From positions 1 through 64,000 of the forward strand of contig JAHBTW010000023.1 in NCBI GenBank assembly GCA_019638385.1: 64,000 nucleotides of DNA, in the 5' to 3' direction. The notes under the pieces are model-generated. The model did no database searches. It was not told where the DNA came from and saw nothing but the letters and a program-made list of their open reading frames with translations. This stretch comes from Saprospiraceae bacterium. GTDB taxonomy: Bacteria > Bacteroidota > Bacteroidia > Chitinophagales > Saprospiraceae. Of this stretch, positions 32,935 through 40,966 are shown one piece after another. Positions within the stretch are counted from its first letter, which is position 1; each line of letters starts with the position of its first letter. The position numbers were made by a program, and so were the translations under genes.

Positions 32935-33380
32935 CAGAGTTTGTTGGGCAGCAATTCCATTCGGCCGAGCGGCGCAGAGGACGGGTCTCCTTCCTCGCTT
33001 TCCTCTACCGGTACATCAACGAGCCAAACGCCGTCGGATTTGACTAAACGAAACTCCATTTCGTATTCGCCGTATTCATCCTCCACGACGCACTGGCACA
33101 TCGCCTCCTCGCCGGTTTCCCGGCAGTTGATCTTCAGAAAGGTGGTGTGGAACACGGTGGAATCAAGCGATTCCATTGCCATGAGTTTGGCCTCCGCGTC
33201 TAATCGCGCTTGCTCGGCGGGGGTGCTGAGCTTTTTCGCCTCTTCGTAGCGGTTCAAATCAACAAAGCCCTGGTATTGACGAATGACCTCCTCCGGCACA
33301 ACGACCTGATGCCGTTCGCTTTTGCAGGAATAGAATGTTGCGCCGATACAGCACAAGATGAGATAAGAGAAAGTTTTCAT
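32934..33380 (-). CDS. Small lipoprotein of unknown function
   Basis: This 148-residue protein has an N-terminal signal and lipobox-like Cys (FYSCKS, Cys19), then a compact domain with FVDLNRYEEAKKLSTPAEQA and EYEMEFRLVKSDGVWLVDVP, which resembles DUF4878/NTF2-like lipoproteins (helical cone plus beta sheet with a W-x-V end). No catalytic residues are recognised. It is translationally coupled to nadD (one-base overlap) and lies 41 nt past dnaN on the same strand, so it may be part of a dnaN-nadD operon. Confidence 0.72.
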   Translation of the reverse strand: MKTFSYLILCCIGATFYSCKSERHQVVVPEEVIRQYQGFVDLNRYEEAKKLSTPAEQARLDAEAKLMAMESLDSTVFHTTFLKINCRETGEEAMCQCVVEDEYGEYEMEFRLVKSDGVWLVDVPVEESEEGDPSSAPLGRMELLPNKL

Positions 33381-33421
33381 AGAGTCATAATGCCAAATGA
33401 ACCGGCAATCGGGGGCATGTA

Positions 33422-34537
33422 TCAGTTGCTTAACATGACCGGCATTACCAGCATGAGGATTTCTTCTCCCGGTTTTTCATCAGTAGGCAGCAGAATACCG
33501 GCGCGGGAAGGCCCGGCCAGTTCCATCTTTACTTCTTCGGATTCGAGTACGCCCAGCATTTCAACCAAAAACTTGGCGTTAAAGCCGATGGTGAGGGGGT
33601 CTCCATCGTAAGTGCAGGTCATTTGTTCGGTCGCTTCATTAGAAAAATCGAGGTCCTGTGCGGAAATGGTCAGGCTGCCGTCATTGATGCTGAGGATCAC
33701 CTGATTGGTCGTTTTGTTGGCGTAAATGGCGATGCGTTTGAGAGAGTTCTGAAAGTCGCTTCGCAGTACAGTGAGCAGGTTGGGATTGCCCACGGGGATC
33801 ACGGCGTTGTAATCGGGATAGCGCGCATCAATGAGGCGGCAGATCAGCCGGGTTTCGCCGATGCTAAAAAAGGCGTTGGATTTATTGAATGCGAGCGTTA
33901 CCGTATCGTTGCCGCTGAAAGCGGTTTTGAGCAGGTTGAGCGCTTTTTTGGGTACGATGAAAGTGGTGCTTACGTCGCTGGTCACATTGGTAAAAGTGAA
34001 TTTGACCAATTTGTGCGCGTCGGTGGCCACCATGGTGAGTTTGTTGAAATCCACCTGAAAATAAACGCCCGTCATAGCGGGGCGCAACTCGTCGTTGCTC
34101 GTAGCGAAGATGGTTTTGCTGATGCCGTCGAGCAGGCCCGGCGCGGGGAGCGTCACATTGTCCACACCATCGGCTTCGGGTATTTGCGGAAAATCCTGAC
34201 CGTTTTCGCCGGCGAGGCGGTATTTGCCGTAAGCGGAGGTGATTTCAATACCGAAGTTTTCCGGGTTTATAGAAAAGGTAACCGGCTGCTGGGGAAGCGC
34301 TTTGAGCGTTTCCAACAAAATTTTGGCGGGGATTGCCACGGCGCCGTCTGCATCCGACATCACGTCCATTTCGGTGATGATGGAGGTTTCCAAATCGCTG
34401 GCCGTGATGGTGAGTTTATTGTGGGCTATGGTAAAAAGGAAGTCTTCCAGAATTGGCAACACGGGATTGGAGCCGATGGCGCCCCCGGCAACCTGCAACT
34501 GCTTGAGCAATTCCGAAGATGATACGCTGAACTTCAT
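33422..34537 (-). CDS. dnaN: DNA polymerase III subunit beta (sliding clamp)
   Basis: The 371-residue protein forms the dimeric ring that tethers replicative polymerase to DNA. The three-domain clamp layout is visible: MKFSVSSSELLKQLQVAGG start, a middle domain with MTGVYFQVDFNKLTMVATDAHKL (about 160-182) and the C-terminal QDLDFSNEATE and VLPVML-like LVMPVMLSN end. I start at ATG 34537; an upstream in-frame ATG adds 13 unrelated residues. A -7 box lies 39 nt upstream. dnaA is not adjacent, so this is not an obvious origin region. The minus-strand operon continues into the lipoprotein gene and nadD. Confidence 0.96.
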   Translation of the reverse strand: MKFSVSSSELLKQLQVAGGAIGSNPVLPILEDFLFTIAHNKLTITASDLETSIITEMDVMSDADGAVAIPAKILLETLKALPQQPVTFSINPENFGIEITSAYGKYRLAGENGQDFPQIPEADGVDNVTLPAPGLLDGISKTIFATSNDELRPAMTGVYFQVDFNKLTMVATDAHKLVKFTFTNVTSDVSTTFIVPKKALNLLKTAFSGNDTVTLAFNKSNAFFSIGETRLICRLIDARYPDYNAVIPVGNPNLLTVLRSDFQNSLKRIAIYANKTTNQVILSINDGSLTISAQDLDFSNEATEQMTCTYDGDPLTIGFNAKFLVEMLGVLESEEVKMELAGPSRAGILLPTDEKPGEEILMLVMPVMLSN

Positions 34538-34575
34538 GCGGGTAGTTTGTGGCTGTTTGAATGAAAACGAACGCA

Positions 34576-34583
34576 CAAAGATA
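34576..34583 (-). promoter_or_regulatory. -7 element of dnaN
   Basis: TATCTTTG on the minus strand, 38 nt before the ATG at 34537, matches TAnnTTTG. No TTG at 18-20 nt. Confidence 0.5.
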
Positions 34584-34650
34584 TATTCCTGCTCAAACTT
34601 TTGAAAGCTAATTCATTAACATATTGTGGATAACTGCCCTGTCGCCCATA

Positions 34651-34718
34651 CTCTATGCTCCCTCCTTCGCTCTCTGAGCTTCGGCGGAGGCTCTATGCTC
34701 TCTGCTCCATGCTCTTTG
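34651..34718. repeat. Heptad-repeat spacer, CTCTATG type
   Basis: 7-mers ctctatg and ctccctc (34651-34664), a centre of about 26 nt with an imperfect ccctcc/ggagg stem, then ctctatg, ctctctg, ctccatg and ctctttg (34691-34718). It lies between the divergent dnaN and M16 genes, and the last unit supplies the TTG (34716-34718) of the M16 promoter. Related units occur at 55363-55390. Confidence 0.7.
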
Positions 34719-34744
34719 CATATCCCCGATTTACCCTACATTTG
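34716..34744 (+). promoter_or_regulatory. Promoter of the M16 gene
   Basis: TTG (34716-34718), 18 nt, TACATTTG (34737-34744), then 19 nt to ATG 34764. The TTG falls in the last heptad unit of the adjoining repeat spacer. Confidence 0.6.
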
Positions 34745-34763
34745 CCCGCCAAAAAAAAACAAC

Positions 34764-36038
34764 ATGCCCGATCGTACCCAAGCGCCGCCTACCGGCGACA
34801 TCAGCCAATTGCAAATACCGCCCTATGAAGTGGTCACCCTTAGCAACGGTATTCCGCTGTACGTGGTCAATATGGGCACGCAAGAGGTGGTCAAATTGGA
34901 GCTGAATTTTCATGCCGGACGGCCTTTTGAAACCAAACACTCCGTAGCGCGCGCCACGCTCAGCCAACTCAAAGAAGGCACCGAGCGCCGGGATGGCGCC
35001 GCCATCGCCGAAACCTTAGACTTTTATGGCGCCACGCTGCAAACTCCGTACAGTTTAGATACTGCCAACTTAGCCCTCTATTCGCTCAATAAGTATTTCG
35101 ACAAGGTGTTACCGGTACTGGCAGAGATTCTGGAGTGCCCGGTTTTCCCACAGCACGAATTAGACACCTTCATTCAGCGCAATCAGGTGGATTTGCAAAT
35201 CGAATTGTCAAAACCCGATGTGGTGGCTTACCGCAAAATCACCGAGTTGATATTCGGCGAAAGCCATCCCTACGGATACAACAGCTACGCGGAAACCTAC
35301 GCCGCCCTGCGCCGCGAAGACCTCATGCAGCATTACCGGGAACACTTTGTGGCCGGCAATTGCTCTATATTCCTCAGTGGCAAAATAGAACCGGGCATGA
35401 TCGCGCTCATTGACGAATACCTGAGCAAGGCTATTCGCCCCGGAAAAACTGAACCGAATTTGCCGGATATGACACAAGACGCACCGCAGCGCCTGCACCT
35501 GAGCCATGCCGACACCGTGCAATCGGCCATTCGCATCGGGCGGCGGCTCTTTAACCGCACCCACCCCGATTACGCCGGCATGTATGTGCTCAATACCATT
35601 TTCGGCGGCTACTTCGGCTCCCGCCTCATGGCCAACATCCGCGAAGAAAAGGGCTACACTTACAACATTTATTCTTCTTTAGACCCTATGCGCTACGACG
35701 GCGCTTTTTTCATCTCCACCGAAACGGGAACGGAATTTGTAAAGGACACCCTCATTCAGGTGTATCACGAACTGGAGGTAATGCGCAATGAACCCGTGGA
35801 GGAGGAAGAATTGGAAATGGTGCGCAACTACCTGCTCGGCGGGTTCCTCAACATGCTCGACGGCCCGTTCAACGTAGCAGACATCATCAAAACCATCGTG
35901 GTCGAAGACCTGCCGGCCGGCTACTTCGAAAGCATCGTACACACCGTAAAAAACATCACTGCCGAAGAACTGCAACGCCTGGCACAGTTGTATCTGCAAC
36001 CGGGGGATTTGTGGGAGGTGTCGGTAGGGGCTGGGTAG
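34764..36038 (+). CDS. M16-family peptidase-like protein lacking the zinc motif
   Basis: This 424-residue protein has two M16 half-domains. The position where active M16 proteins carry HxxEH reads KHSVARATLSQLKEGT (about 52-67), with no HxxEH, so zinc-dependent catalysis is unlikely. The second half has FGGYFGSRLMANIREEKGYTYN (about 275-296), the Arg/Tyr substrate-contacting motif of the non-catalytic subunit. Such proteins usually pair with an active M16 partner encoded next door; here the neighbours are dnaN and a phosphohexomutase, so any partner is elsewhere. No signal peptide is visible. ATG 34764 is chosen because it follows the promoter. Confidence 0.85.
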   Translation: MPDRTQAPPTGDISQLQIPPYEVVTLSNGIPLYVVNMGTQEVVKLELNFHAGRPFETKHSVARATLSQLKEGTERRDGAAIAETLDFYGATLQTPYSLDTANLALYSLNKYFDKVLPVLAEILECPVFPQHELDTFIQRNQVDLQIELSKPDVVAYRKITELIFGESHPYGYNSYAETYAALRREDLMQHYREHFVAGNCSIFLSGKIEPGMIALIDEYLSKAIRPGKTEPNLPDMTQDAPQRLHLSHADTVQSAIRIGRRLFNRTHPDYAGMYVLNTIFGGYFGSRLMANIREEKGYTYNIYSSLDPMRYDGAFFISTETGTEFVKDTLIQVYHELEVMRNEPVEEEELEMVRNYLLGGFLNMLDGPFNVADIIKTIVVEDLPAGYFESIVHTVKNITAEELQRLAQLYLQPGDLWEVSVGAG

Positions 36039-36044
36039 GTGCAT

Positions 36045-36137
36045 AGAGCAAGGGGCAAAAAGGCAAGAGGCAAATGGCAAACGAGCGAAGCGCCCGTCCC
36101 GGATAGTAAAAAATCCCAATGACGAAGGAATCGGGAG
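36045..36137. repeat. Heptad-repeat spacer, NNGGCAA type, plus 18-nt dispersed repeat
   Basis: After the M16 stop come agagcaa, ggggcaa, aaaggcaa (8 nt), gaggcaa and atggcaa (36045-36080), then gagcgaagcg (36083-36092) and tgacgaaggaatcgggag (36120-36137). The last two blocks recur in the same order at 55298-55334 after the AsmA gene, so they form a dispersed element. The part from tccc to ggga can form a short stem. Confidence 0.75.
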
Positions 36138-36183
36138 GTAAGTTGTCAAAATGTGGAATAAAGAACGCGATAAAGAAAAATTG

Positions 36184-36191
36184 TATTTTTG
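36184..36191 (+). promoter_or_regulatory. -7 element of the phosphohexomutase operon
   Basis: TATTTTTG matches TAnnTTTG and lies 18 nt before ATG 36210. No TTG at standard spacing was seen. Confidence 0.5.
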
Positions 36192-36209
36192 CCCAAAACC
36201 AACCTAATC

Positions 36210-37610
36210 ATGACCGCTATCAAATTCGGAACCGACGGCTGGCGAGCCATAATCGCACAAGAATATACGGTTGACAACGTGAAGCGCGTGGCAGAAGGCA
36301 CCGGGCGCTGGATGCTCAGCCGGGGCATGAAACAAGTAGCCATCGGCCACGACACACGCTTTGCCGGGGAATTATTTGCCGAAACCTCCGCCCGTGTTTT
36401 TGGCGCGCTCGGCATCAAAGTGCAATTAGCCAAAGGATTCGTTTCCACCCCGATGGTATCGCTGGCTACCCCCAAAACCGGCTCCGATCTCGGCGTGGTG
36501 ATCACCGCAAGCCACAACCCGCCCTCATACAACGGATTTAAACTCAAATCTCACCTCGGCGGGCCGCTGTCGCCTGCGCAGGTCACCGAAGTGGAAGAAC
36601 TCATACCGGAACACTGCGCCTTGGACCTGCCCACACTTGAGGCCATGAAGGCCAAGGGGCTGCTCGAATATGTGGACATGGAAACCATGTACATCAATCA
36701 TGTAAAGGCCAATTTTGATCTGGCCGCCATTCACAAAGCAAATATCCCGATGGCGTTCGATGCTATGTACGGCGCCGGCCAAAATGTGATGCGCGCACTC
36801 TTCCCCGAAGCCTATCTGCTTCATTGTGAATATAATCCATCCTTCATGGGGCAGGCGCCGGAACCGATACATCGCAACCTCACGGCCCTTTCTACCCTGC
36901 TCGCCAACTCCGACGGCATAGCCCTCGGCTTAGCCAATGACGGCGACGCCGACCGCATCGGCATGTACGATCAGGACGGCAACTTCGTGGATTCCCACCA
37001 CATCCTGCTCCTGCTCCTGCTGTACATGCACCGCTATAAAGGTGAAAAGGGCAAAGTAGTCATCACCTTCTCCGTGACGGACAAAATGAAAAAAATGGCC
37101 CAAATTTTCGGTCTTGATTGCGAAGTAACCAAAATCGGGTTCAAATACATCGCTGAAATCATGTCTGCTGAAGATGTCATCGTCGGCGGCGAAGAGTCGG
37201 GCGGTTTGGCCGTAAAAGGTCATATCCCTGAACGCGACGGCATCTGGATCGGCATTATGATCCTCGAATTTATGGCCAAAACCGGCAAGTCGCTCAAACA
37301 ACTCATCCAGGAAGTATATGATTTGGTAGGCCCCTTCGCTTCCGACCGCGACGATCTGCACATTCAGGAATCGCAAAAACAGGCCATCATCGCCGCCTGC
37401 AAAAACGGCTCCTACAAGGCATTCGGGTCTTATACTGTAGAATCAACAGAAGATTTGGACGGGTTCAAGTTCAATCTCGGCAATGAGCAGTGGGTTATGA
37501 TTCGGCCTTCCGGCACCGAACCGGTATTGCGCGTGTATGCTCAGGCCGACGATCAGGCTGCCGTGCGCCGCATTTTGGACGCAGCACGGCAAACCTTGCT
37601 GGGCTTGTAA
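36210..37610 (+). CDS. Phosphoglucomutase/phosphomannomutase-family phosphohexomutase
   Basis: This 466-residue alpha-D-phosphohexomutase interconverts hexose 1- and 6-phosphates through a phosphoserine. Active-site Ser101 lies in VITASHNPPSYNGFK, the Mg loop DGDADRIG is at about 244-251, the sugar-specificity loop is GEESGGLAVKG, and the phosphate-binding RPSGTEPVLRVY closes the protein. The loop GEESGG is seen in bacterial PGM/PMM types, so glucose- or mannose-phosphate specificity cannot be settled here. It is the first gene of an apparent operon with the SLC13 transporter (2-nt gap), histidine kinase and response regulator. Confidence 0.92.
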   Translation: MTAIKFGTDGWRAIIAQEYTVDNVKRVAEGTGRWMLSRGMKQVAIGHDTRFAGELFAETSARVFGALGIKVQLAKGFVSTPMVSLATPKTGSDLGVVITASHNPPSYNGFKLKSHLGGPLSPAQVTEVEELIPEHCALDLPTLEAMKAKGLLEYVDMETMYINHVKANFDLAAIHKANIPMAFDAMYGAGQNVMRALFPEAYLLHCEYNPSFMGQAPEPIHRNLTALSTLLANSDGIALGLANDGDADRIGMYDQDGNFVDSHHILLLLLLYMHRYKGEKGKVVITFSVTDKMKKMAQIFGLDCEVTKIGFKYIAEIMSAEDVIVGGEESGGLAVKGHIPERDGIWIGIMILEFMAKTGKSLKQLIQEVYDLVGPFASDRDDLHIQESQKQAIIAACKNGSYKAFGSYTVESTEDLDGFKFNLGNEQWVMIRPSGTEPVLRVYAQADDQAAVRRILDAARQTLLGL

Positions 37611-37611
37611 C

Positions 37612-39045
37612 ATGAAGCCACGAAAAAAACTGCTTGCCTTTATCAAACCCGGCATTGCCACGCTCATCCCTTTGCTGATTTTCATGGCGCCGGCGGAGGT
37701 GTCGGGCATTCCCGGCATCAGTCCGGTGGAGCAGCGGGTATTGGCACTCTTCGCATTGGCGGCCCTGTTTTGGATACTGGAACCCATTCCCATCTTTGCC
37801 ACTTCGGTGCTCATCATCGTGTTGTCATTGATGATGATATCCGATGCGGGACTGCGCTTCCTGCGCCAGGACGAGACCGGGCAGCCTTATAGCAATTTGC
37901 TCGACTATCGCGAGATCATGGCCACCTTTGCCTCACCCGTTATTCTGTTGTTTCTGGGCGGTTTTTTCTTGGCTATGGCGGCTGTTAAGTTCCGGCTCGA
38001 TCAAAGTCTGGCGGCAGTGTTGCTACGGCCTTTCGGCCAAAAACCCAAGTGGCTGCTGCTGGGCATTATGATCATCACGGCAGGTTTTTCCATGTTTATG
38101 AGCAATACGGCCACCACGGCTATGATGCTGACGGTACTGGCCCCGGTGCTGCCATTTTTCGAGCCGGGCGACCGCGGGCGGGCTGCTTTTGCCCTCGGCG
38201 TACCCTTTGCCGCCAACATCGGCGGAGTCGGCACGCCCATCGGAACGCCGCCCAACGCCATTGCACTGCAATACCTCAGCGGCGAACACGCCATCGGCTT
38301 CGGCCAATGGATGAGTTTCGGCGTGCCTTTTGTCATTATTCTGTTGTTGGGCGCCTGGGCCTTATTGCTTGCGTTATTTCCGGTACGAACCCCGTCCATA
38401 ATGCTGACCTTCAAAACCCGATTTCTGCGCACGCCCAAAGCCTATATTGTTTACGGTACGTTTGTACTTACGGTGCTGCTGTGGCTCACCGATTTCTGGC
38501 ACGGCATGAATGCGTATGTGGTATCTATGATACCCGTAGCGGTATTTCTCAGTGCCGGCATCATCGGCAAAGAAGACCTCAAGGGTATGAGTTGGGATGT
38601 GCTGTGGCTTGTGGCCGGCGGCATCGCGCTTGGTCTGGCATTGGAAAAAAGCGGTCTGGCAGAGCGATTGGTCGCGCTCATACCGTTTTCCGACTGGTCG
38701 GCCTGGACGGTACTGATCGTGTCGGCTTTTGCCGGCTTGGTCATGGCCAATTTCATGTCGAATACCGGTACTGCCAACCTCCTGCTGCCCATCATTGCCG
38801 CTATGGGCGCATCGGGGCTATTGCTCGACTCGGTAGGCGGCACGGCTGGTCTCATCCTCGGCGTCACCCTCAGCGTATCACTGGGAATGGCACTGCCTAT
38901 CAGCACGCCGCCCAACGCCCTTGCCCACGCCACCGGCGAAATCAATACCCGCGATATGGCCCGCGCCGGCATCTCGGTGGGCCTCATCGGGCTTGTCATT
39001 GCGCTGGTACTTATTGAAATATTAAATCTGGTTGGATTTTTCTGA
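37612..39045 (+). CDS. SLC13/DASS family anion transporter
   Basis: This 477-residue inner-membrane protein has about eleven to twelve hydrophobic segments and two repeat-related SNT-type motifs that form the Na+ and substrate sites: MSNTATTAMM (about 163-172) with GGVGTPIGTPPNAIAL, and later MSNTGTANLLLP with STPPNALAHATG. This is the divalent anion:sodium symporter family, which imports dicarboxylates, citrate or sulfate; the exact substrate is not evident. The ATG is two bases after the mutase stop, implying translational coupling. A sensor kinase and regulator follow in the same direction and may respond to the transported compound (inference). Confidence 0.9.
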   Translation: MKPRKKLLAFIKPGIATLIPLLIFMAPAEVSGIPGISPVEQRVLALFALAALFWILEPIPIFATSVLIIVLSLMMISDAGLRFLRQDETGQPYSNLLDYREIMATFASPVILLFLGGFFLAMAAVKFRLDQSLAAVLLRPFGQKPKWLLLGIMIITAGFSMFMSNTATTAMMLTVLAPVLPFFEPGDRGRAAFALGVPFAANIGGVGTPIGTPPNAIALQYLSGEHAIGFGQWMSFGVPFVIILLLGAWALLLALFPVRTPSIMLTFKTRFLRTPKAYIVYGTFVLTVLLWLTDFWHGMNAYVVSMIPVAVFLSAGIIGKEDLKGMSWDVLWLVAGGIALGLALEKSGLAERLVALIPFSDWSAWTVLIVSAFAGLVMANFMSNTGTANLLLPIIAAMGASGLLLDSVGGTAGLILGVTLSVSLGMALPISTPPNALAHATGEINTRDMARAGISVGLIGLVIALVLIEILNLVGFF

Positions 39046-39068
39046 ATGGTCTCAACCAATGCAAAAAA

Positions 39069-40430
39069 ATGAAAGAAACGCTCGTACAAGTTAATACCGA
39101 ATGGCTCCGGACAACCTACTTCTCTGATCCGGCGCGGCGCATTCGCCTCCAGGCAGGAGAGATATTGTTGTATGAGAATCAGCACAATGAGCGGTTGTTT
39201 TTCGTCATTGAAGGCACTTTGCACGGCTATCTGGGGTATGAAACCGGCGAACCTTTTGAAGCATTCCGTTCCGGCCAAAACCATTTTCTCGGCGTGTACA
39301 GCTATTTCTCCCGCACGCACAAGAGCTACTCTACGGTCATAGCTCAAACGGATTGCGAACTCGCCTATATTGACGGCGATCAGGCCGATACGATAGAAGA
39401 AGACGGCATGGGTTTTGCAGAGCATTTCCTGCCGGTAGTGGTGGAGGAAATCTACATGCGGCAACTGCTCACCCAGCGCATGACCATTCAAAACCAAAAA
39501 ACCACCCGCAAGCTTTTCCACGCTGAAAAAATGGCTACACTGGGGCAACTGGCCGCCGGACTGGCCCACGAGCTCAACAACGCCGTGGGAGTAATCACCC
39601 GACAGGGGCAGCAATTGGCTGCATGGGCAGAAGACATAGTACGCAATGACGACGACTCCGGCGCGCTGTACTTGTTCCAAAAAGGGCTTCAGCAAGGCAG
39701 TTCGCTCTCCACCGTCGATCAGCGCCGCCGCCGCCGCGATTTGGAGGACCGTTTCGATTTGCCCGCCGCAGTAGCCCGGCAGGCCGCTGCCGCCGGATTG
39801 GACGACGCCGACCTTGCCGCGCTGGGTAAAGACCCCGCCGAAAAGCTCGCCCGGTTCTTTCCCTACTTCGAAGCCGGCCTTGCTTTTCACGACCTCAATG
39901 CCGCTGCGGTGCACGCCTCGCAGGTGGTGCGCTCGGTGAAAGAACTCGGCGTGGCCAATCACTCTCTGCGCATTGCTACCGATGTGGCCGAAACCATCCG
40001 ACAGGCTGCTATGCTGCTCAAAGACCCGTTGAAAGGTATAGCATTAGATATGCAATTGACACCCGGCATGACGCTCGAAGCCAATCCCGGCGAGTTGGTA
40101 CAGGTGTGGGTCAATCTCATCAAAAACGCTTGCGAAGCGCTGCACGGGCAGGGTCGCCGCAATCCGGCCATCGCCGTCGGTGCCGTCCGCGAAGGCGATA
40201 CAGCCCGCATCGCCATCAGCGACAACGGCCCCGGCATCCCGCCCGATCTGTTGCCGCACATTTTCCAACCTGATGTGACCACCAAAGTGGAAGGACTTTC
40301 TTTCGGCCTCGGCCTTGGATTGTCTATTTTGCAAAAAATTGTAGATAACTTGCGGGGAAAAGTGGAAGTGAGTAGCCGGCCGGGTGCTACGGTGTTTACG
40401 GTTAAATTGCCGTTGAACTACGAGTTGTGA
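39069..40430 (+). CDS. Soluble histidine kinase with N-terminal cNMP-binding-like sensor domain
   Basis: This 453-residue kinase has no membrane helix. Residues about 20-130 form a cyclic-nucleotide-binding-like barrel (IRLQAGEILLYENQHNERLFFVIEGTL); the usual phosphate-binding Arg motif for cAMP is not clear. The H-box ATLGQLAAGLAHELNNAVGV carries His167; the ATPase has NLIKNACEAL (Asn353), DNGPGIPP (about 385-392) and GLGLGLSI. About 110 residues between H-box and second DHp helix (roughly 185-300) form an unusually long Ala/Arg/Asp-rich insertion. The gene lies 23 nt after the transporter and 47 nt before the response regulator, its probable partner. The last codons run into the heptad-type repeat. 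Confidence 0.9.
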   Translation: MKETLVQVNTEWLRTTYFSDPARRIRLQAGEILLYENQHNERLFFVIEGTLHGYLGYETGEPFEAFRSGQNHFLGVYSYFSRTHKSYSTVIAQTDCELAYIDGDQADTIEEDGMGFAEHFLPVVVEEIYMRQLLTQRMTIQNQKTTRKLFHAEKMATLGQLAAGLAHELNNAVGVITRQGQQLAAWAEDIVRNDDDSGALYLFQKGLQQGSSLSTVDQRRRRRDLEDRFDLPAAVARQAAAAGLDDADLAALGKDPAEKLARFFPYFEAGLAFHDLNAAAVHASQVVRSVKELGVANHSLRIATDVAETIRQAAMLLKDPLKGIALDMQLTPGMTLEANPGELVQVWVNLIKNACEALHGQGRRNPAIAVGAVREGDTARIAISDNGPGIPPDLLPHIFQPDVTTKVEGLSFGLGLGLSILQKIVDNLRGKVEVSSRPGATVFTVKLPLNYEL

Positions 40431-40471
40431 GTATGCCGGATGCAACTCGAAGCTCATAACTCGAAGCTAAA
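40424..40471. repeat. Heptad-repeat spacer, AACTCGA/AGCTCAT type
   Basis: aactcga, agctcat, aactcga and agctaaa fill 40444-40471 before the response-regulator ATG. The preceding cgagttgtgagt, which includes the kinase's last codons and stop, is a partial reverse complement, so the site can form a hairpin. Twenty-four of 26 bases match the spacer at 62125-62150. Confidence 0.7.
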
Positions 40472-40477
40472 AAAACT

Positions 40478-40960
40478 ATGGAAAAAATCTTCATCATCTG
40501 CGTCGAAGACCAACGCGAAGTACTCAACGCTGTGCTCAAAGACCTCGAATCTTTTGAAGCGGTATTCTTTCTGGAAGGCTGCGAAAGCGCCGATGAGGCG
40601 GAAGAGCTTTTGGACGAAATAGACGCCGGAGGCAACTACATCGGCCTCCTGATTTGCGACCACATTATGCCCGGCAAAAGCGGGATAGAACTGCTCATCG
40701 AAGTGAACCGCGACCCGCGCTTTTCCTACACAAAAAAACTACTCCTCACCGGCCTCGCCACCCATCAGGACACCATCAACGCCATCAACAGCGCCGCCAT
40801 AGATCGCTACATCGAAAAGCCCTGGAACGTGGACGCCCTGCAAGCGCAGGTGCGCACGCTGCTCGCGCAATTCATCTTCGATCAGGGAATTGCGTACGAA
40901 AAGTATTTGCCGTATCTGGATCAGGGGGTCGTGTTGGAAAGGGTGCGGAAAGGAGGGTGA
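40478..40960 (+). CDS. CheY-like response regulator with short C-terminal extension
   Basis: This 160-residue protein is a single receiver domain: acidic pocket Glu10/Asp11, phospho-acceptor Asp61 (ICDHIMPGKSG), switch Thr91 (LLLTGL) and Lys114 in YIEKPW. The last 30 residues form an additional helical tail (FDQGIAYEKYLPYLDQ) rather than a DNA-binding domain. Output is therefore by protein-protein interaction, or onward phosphotransfer. It is the probable target of the kinase encoded just upstream. The YIEKPWN wording resembles receivers of RpfG-type or hybrid systems, but no HD-GYP domain follows. Confidence 0.92.
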   Translation: MEKIFIICVEDQREVLNAVLKDLESFEAVFFLEGCESADEAEELLDEIDAGGNYIGLLICDHIMPGKSGIELLIEVNRDPRFSYTKKLLLTGLATHQDTINAINSAAIDRYIEKPWNVDALQAQVRTLLAQFIFDQGIAYEKYLPYLDQGVVLERVRKGG

Positions 40961-40966
40961 AGCCCC

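Noticed and set aside
34626..36038. Longer M16 gene starting at 34626
   Set aside because: The extra codons lie in the heptad-repeat spacer and before the promoter, and the family-like sequence begins after ATG 34764.
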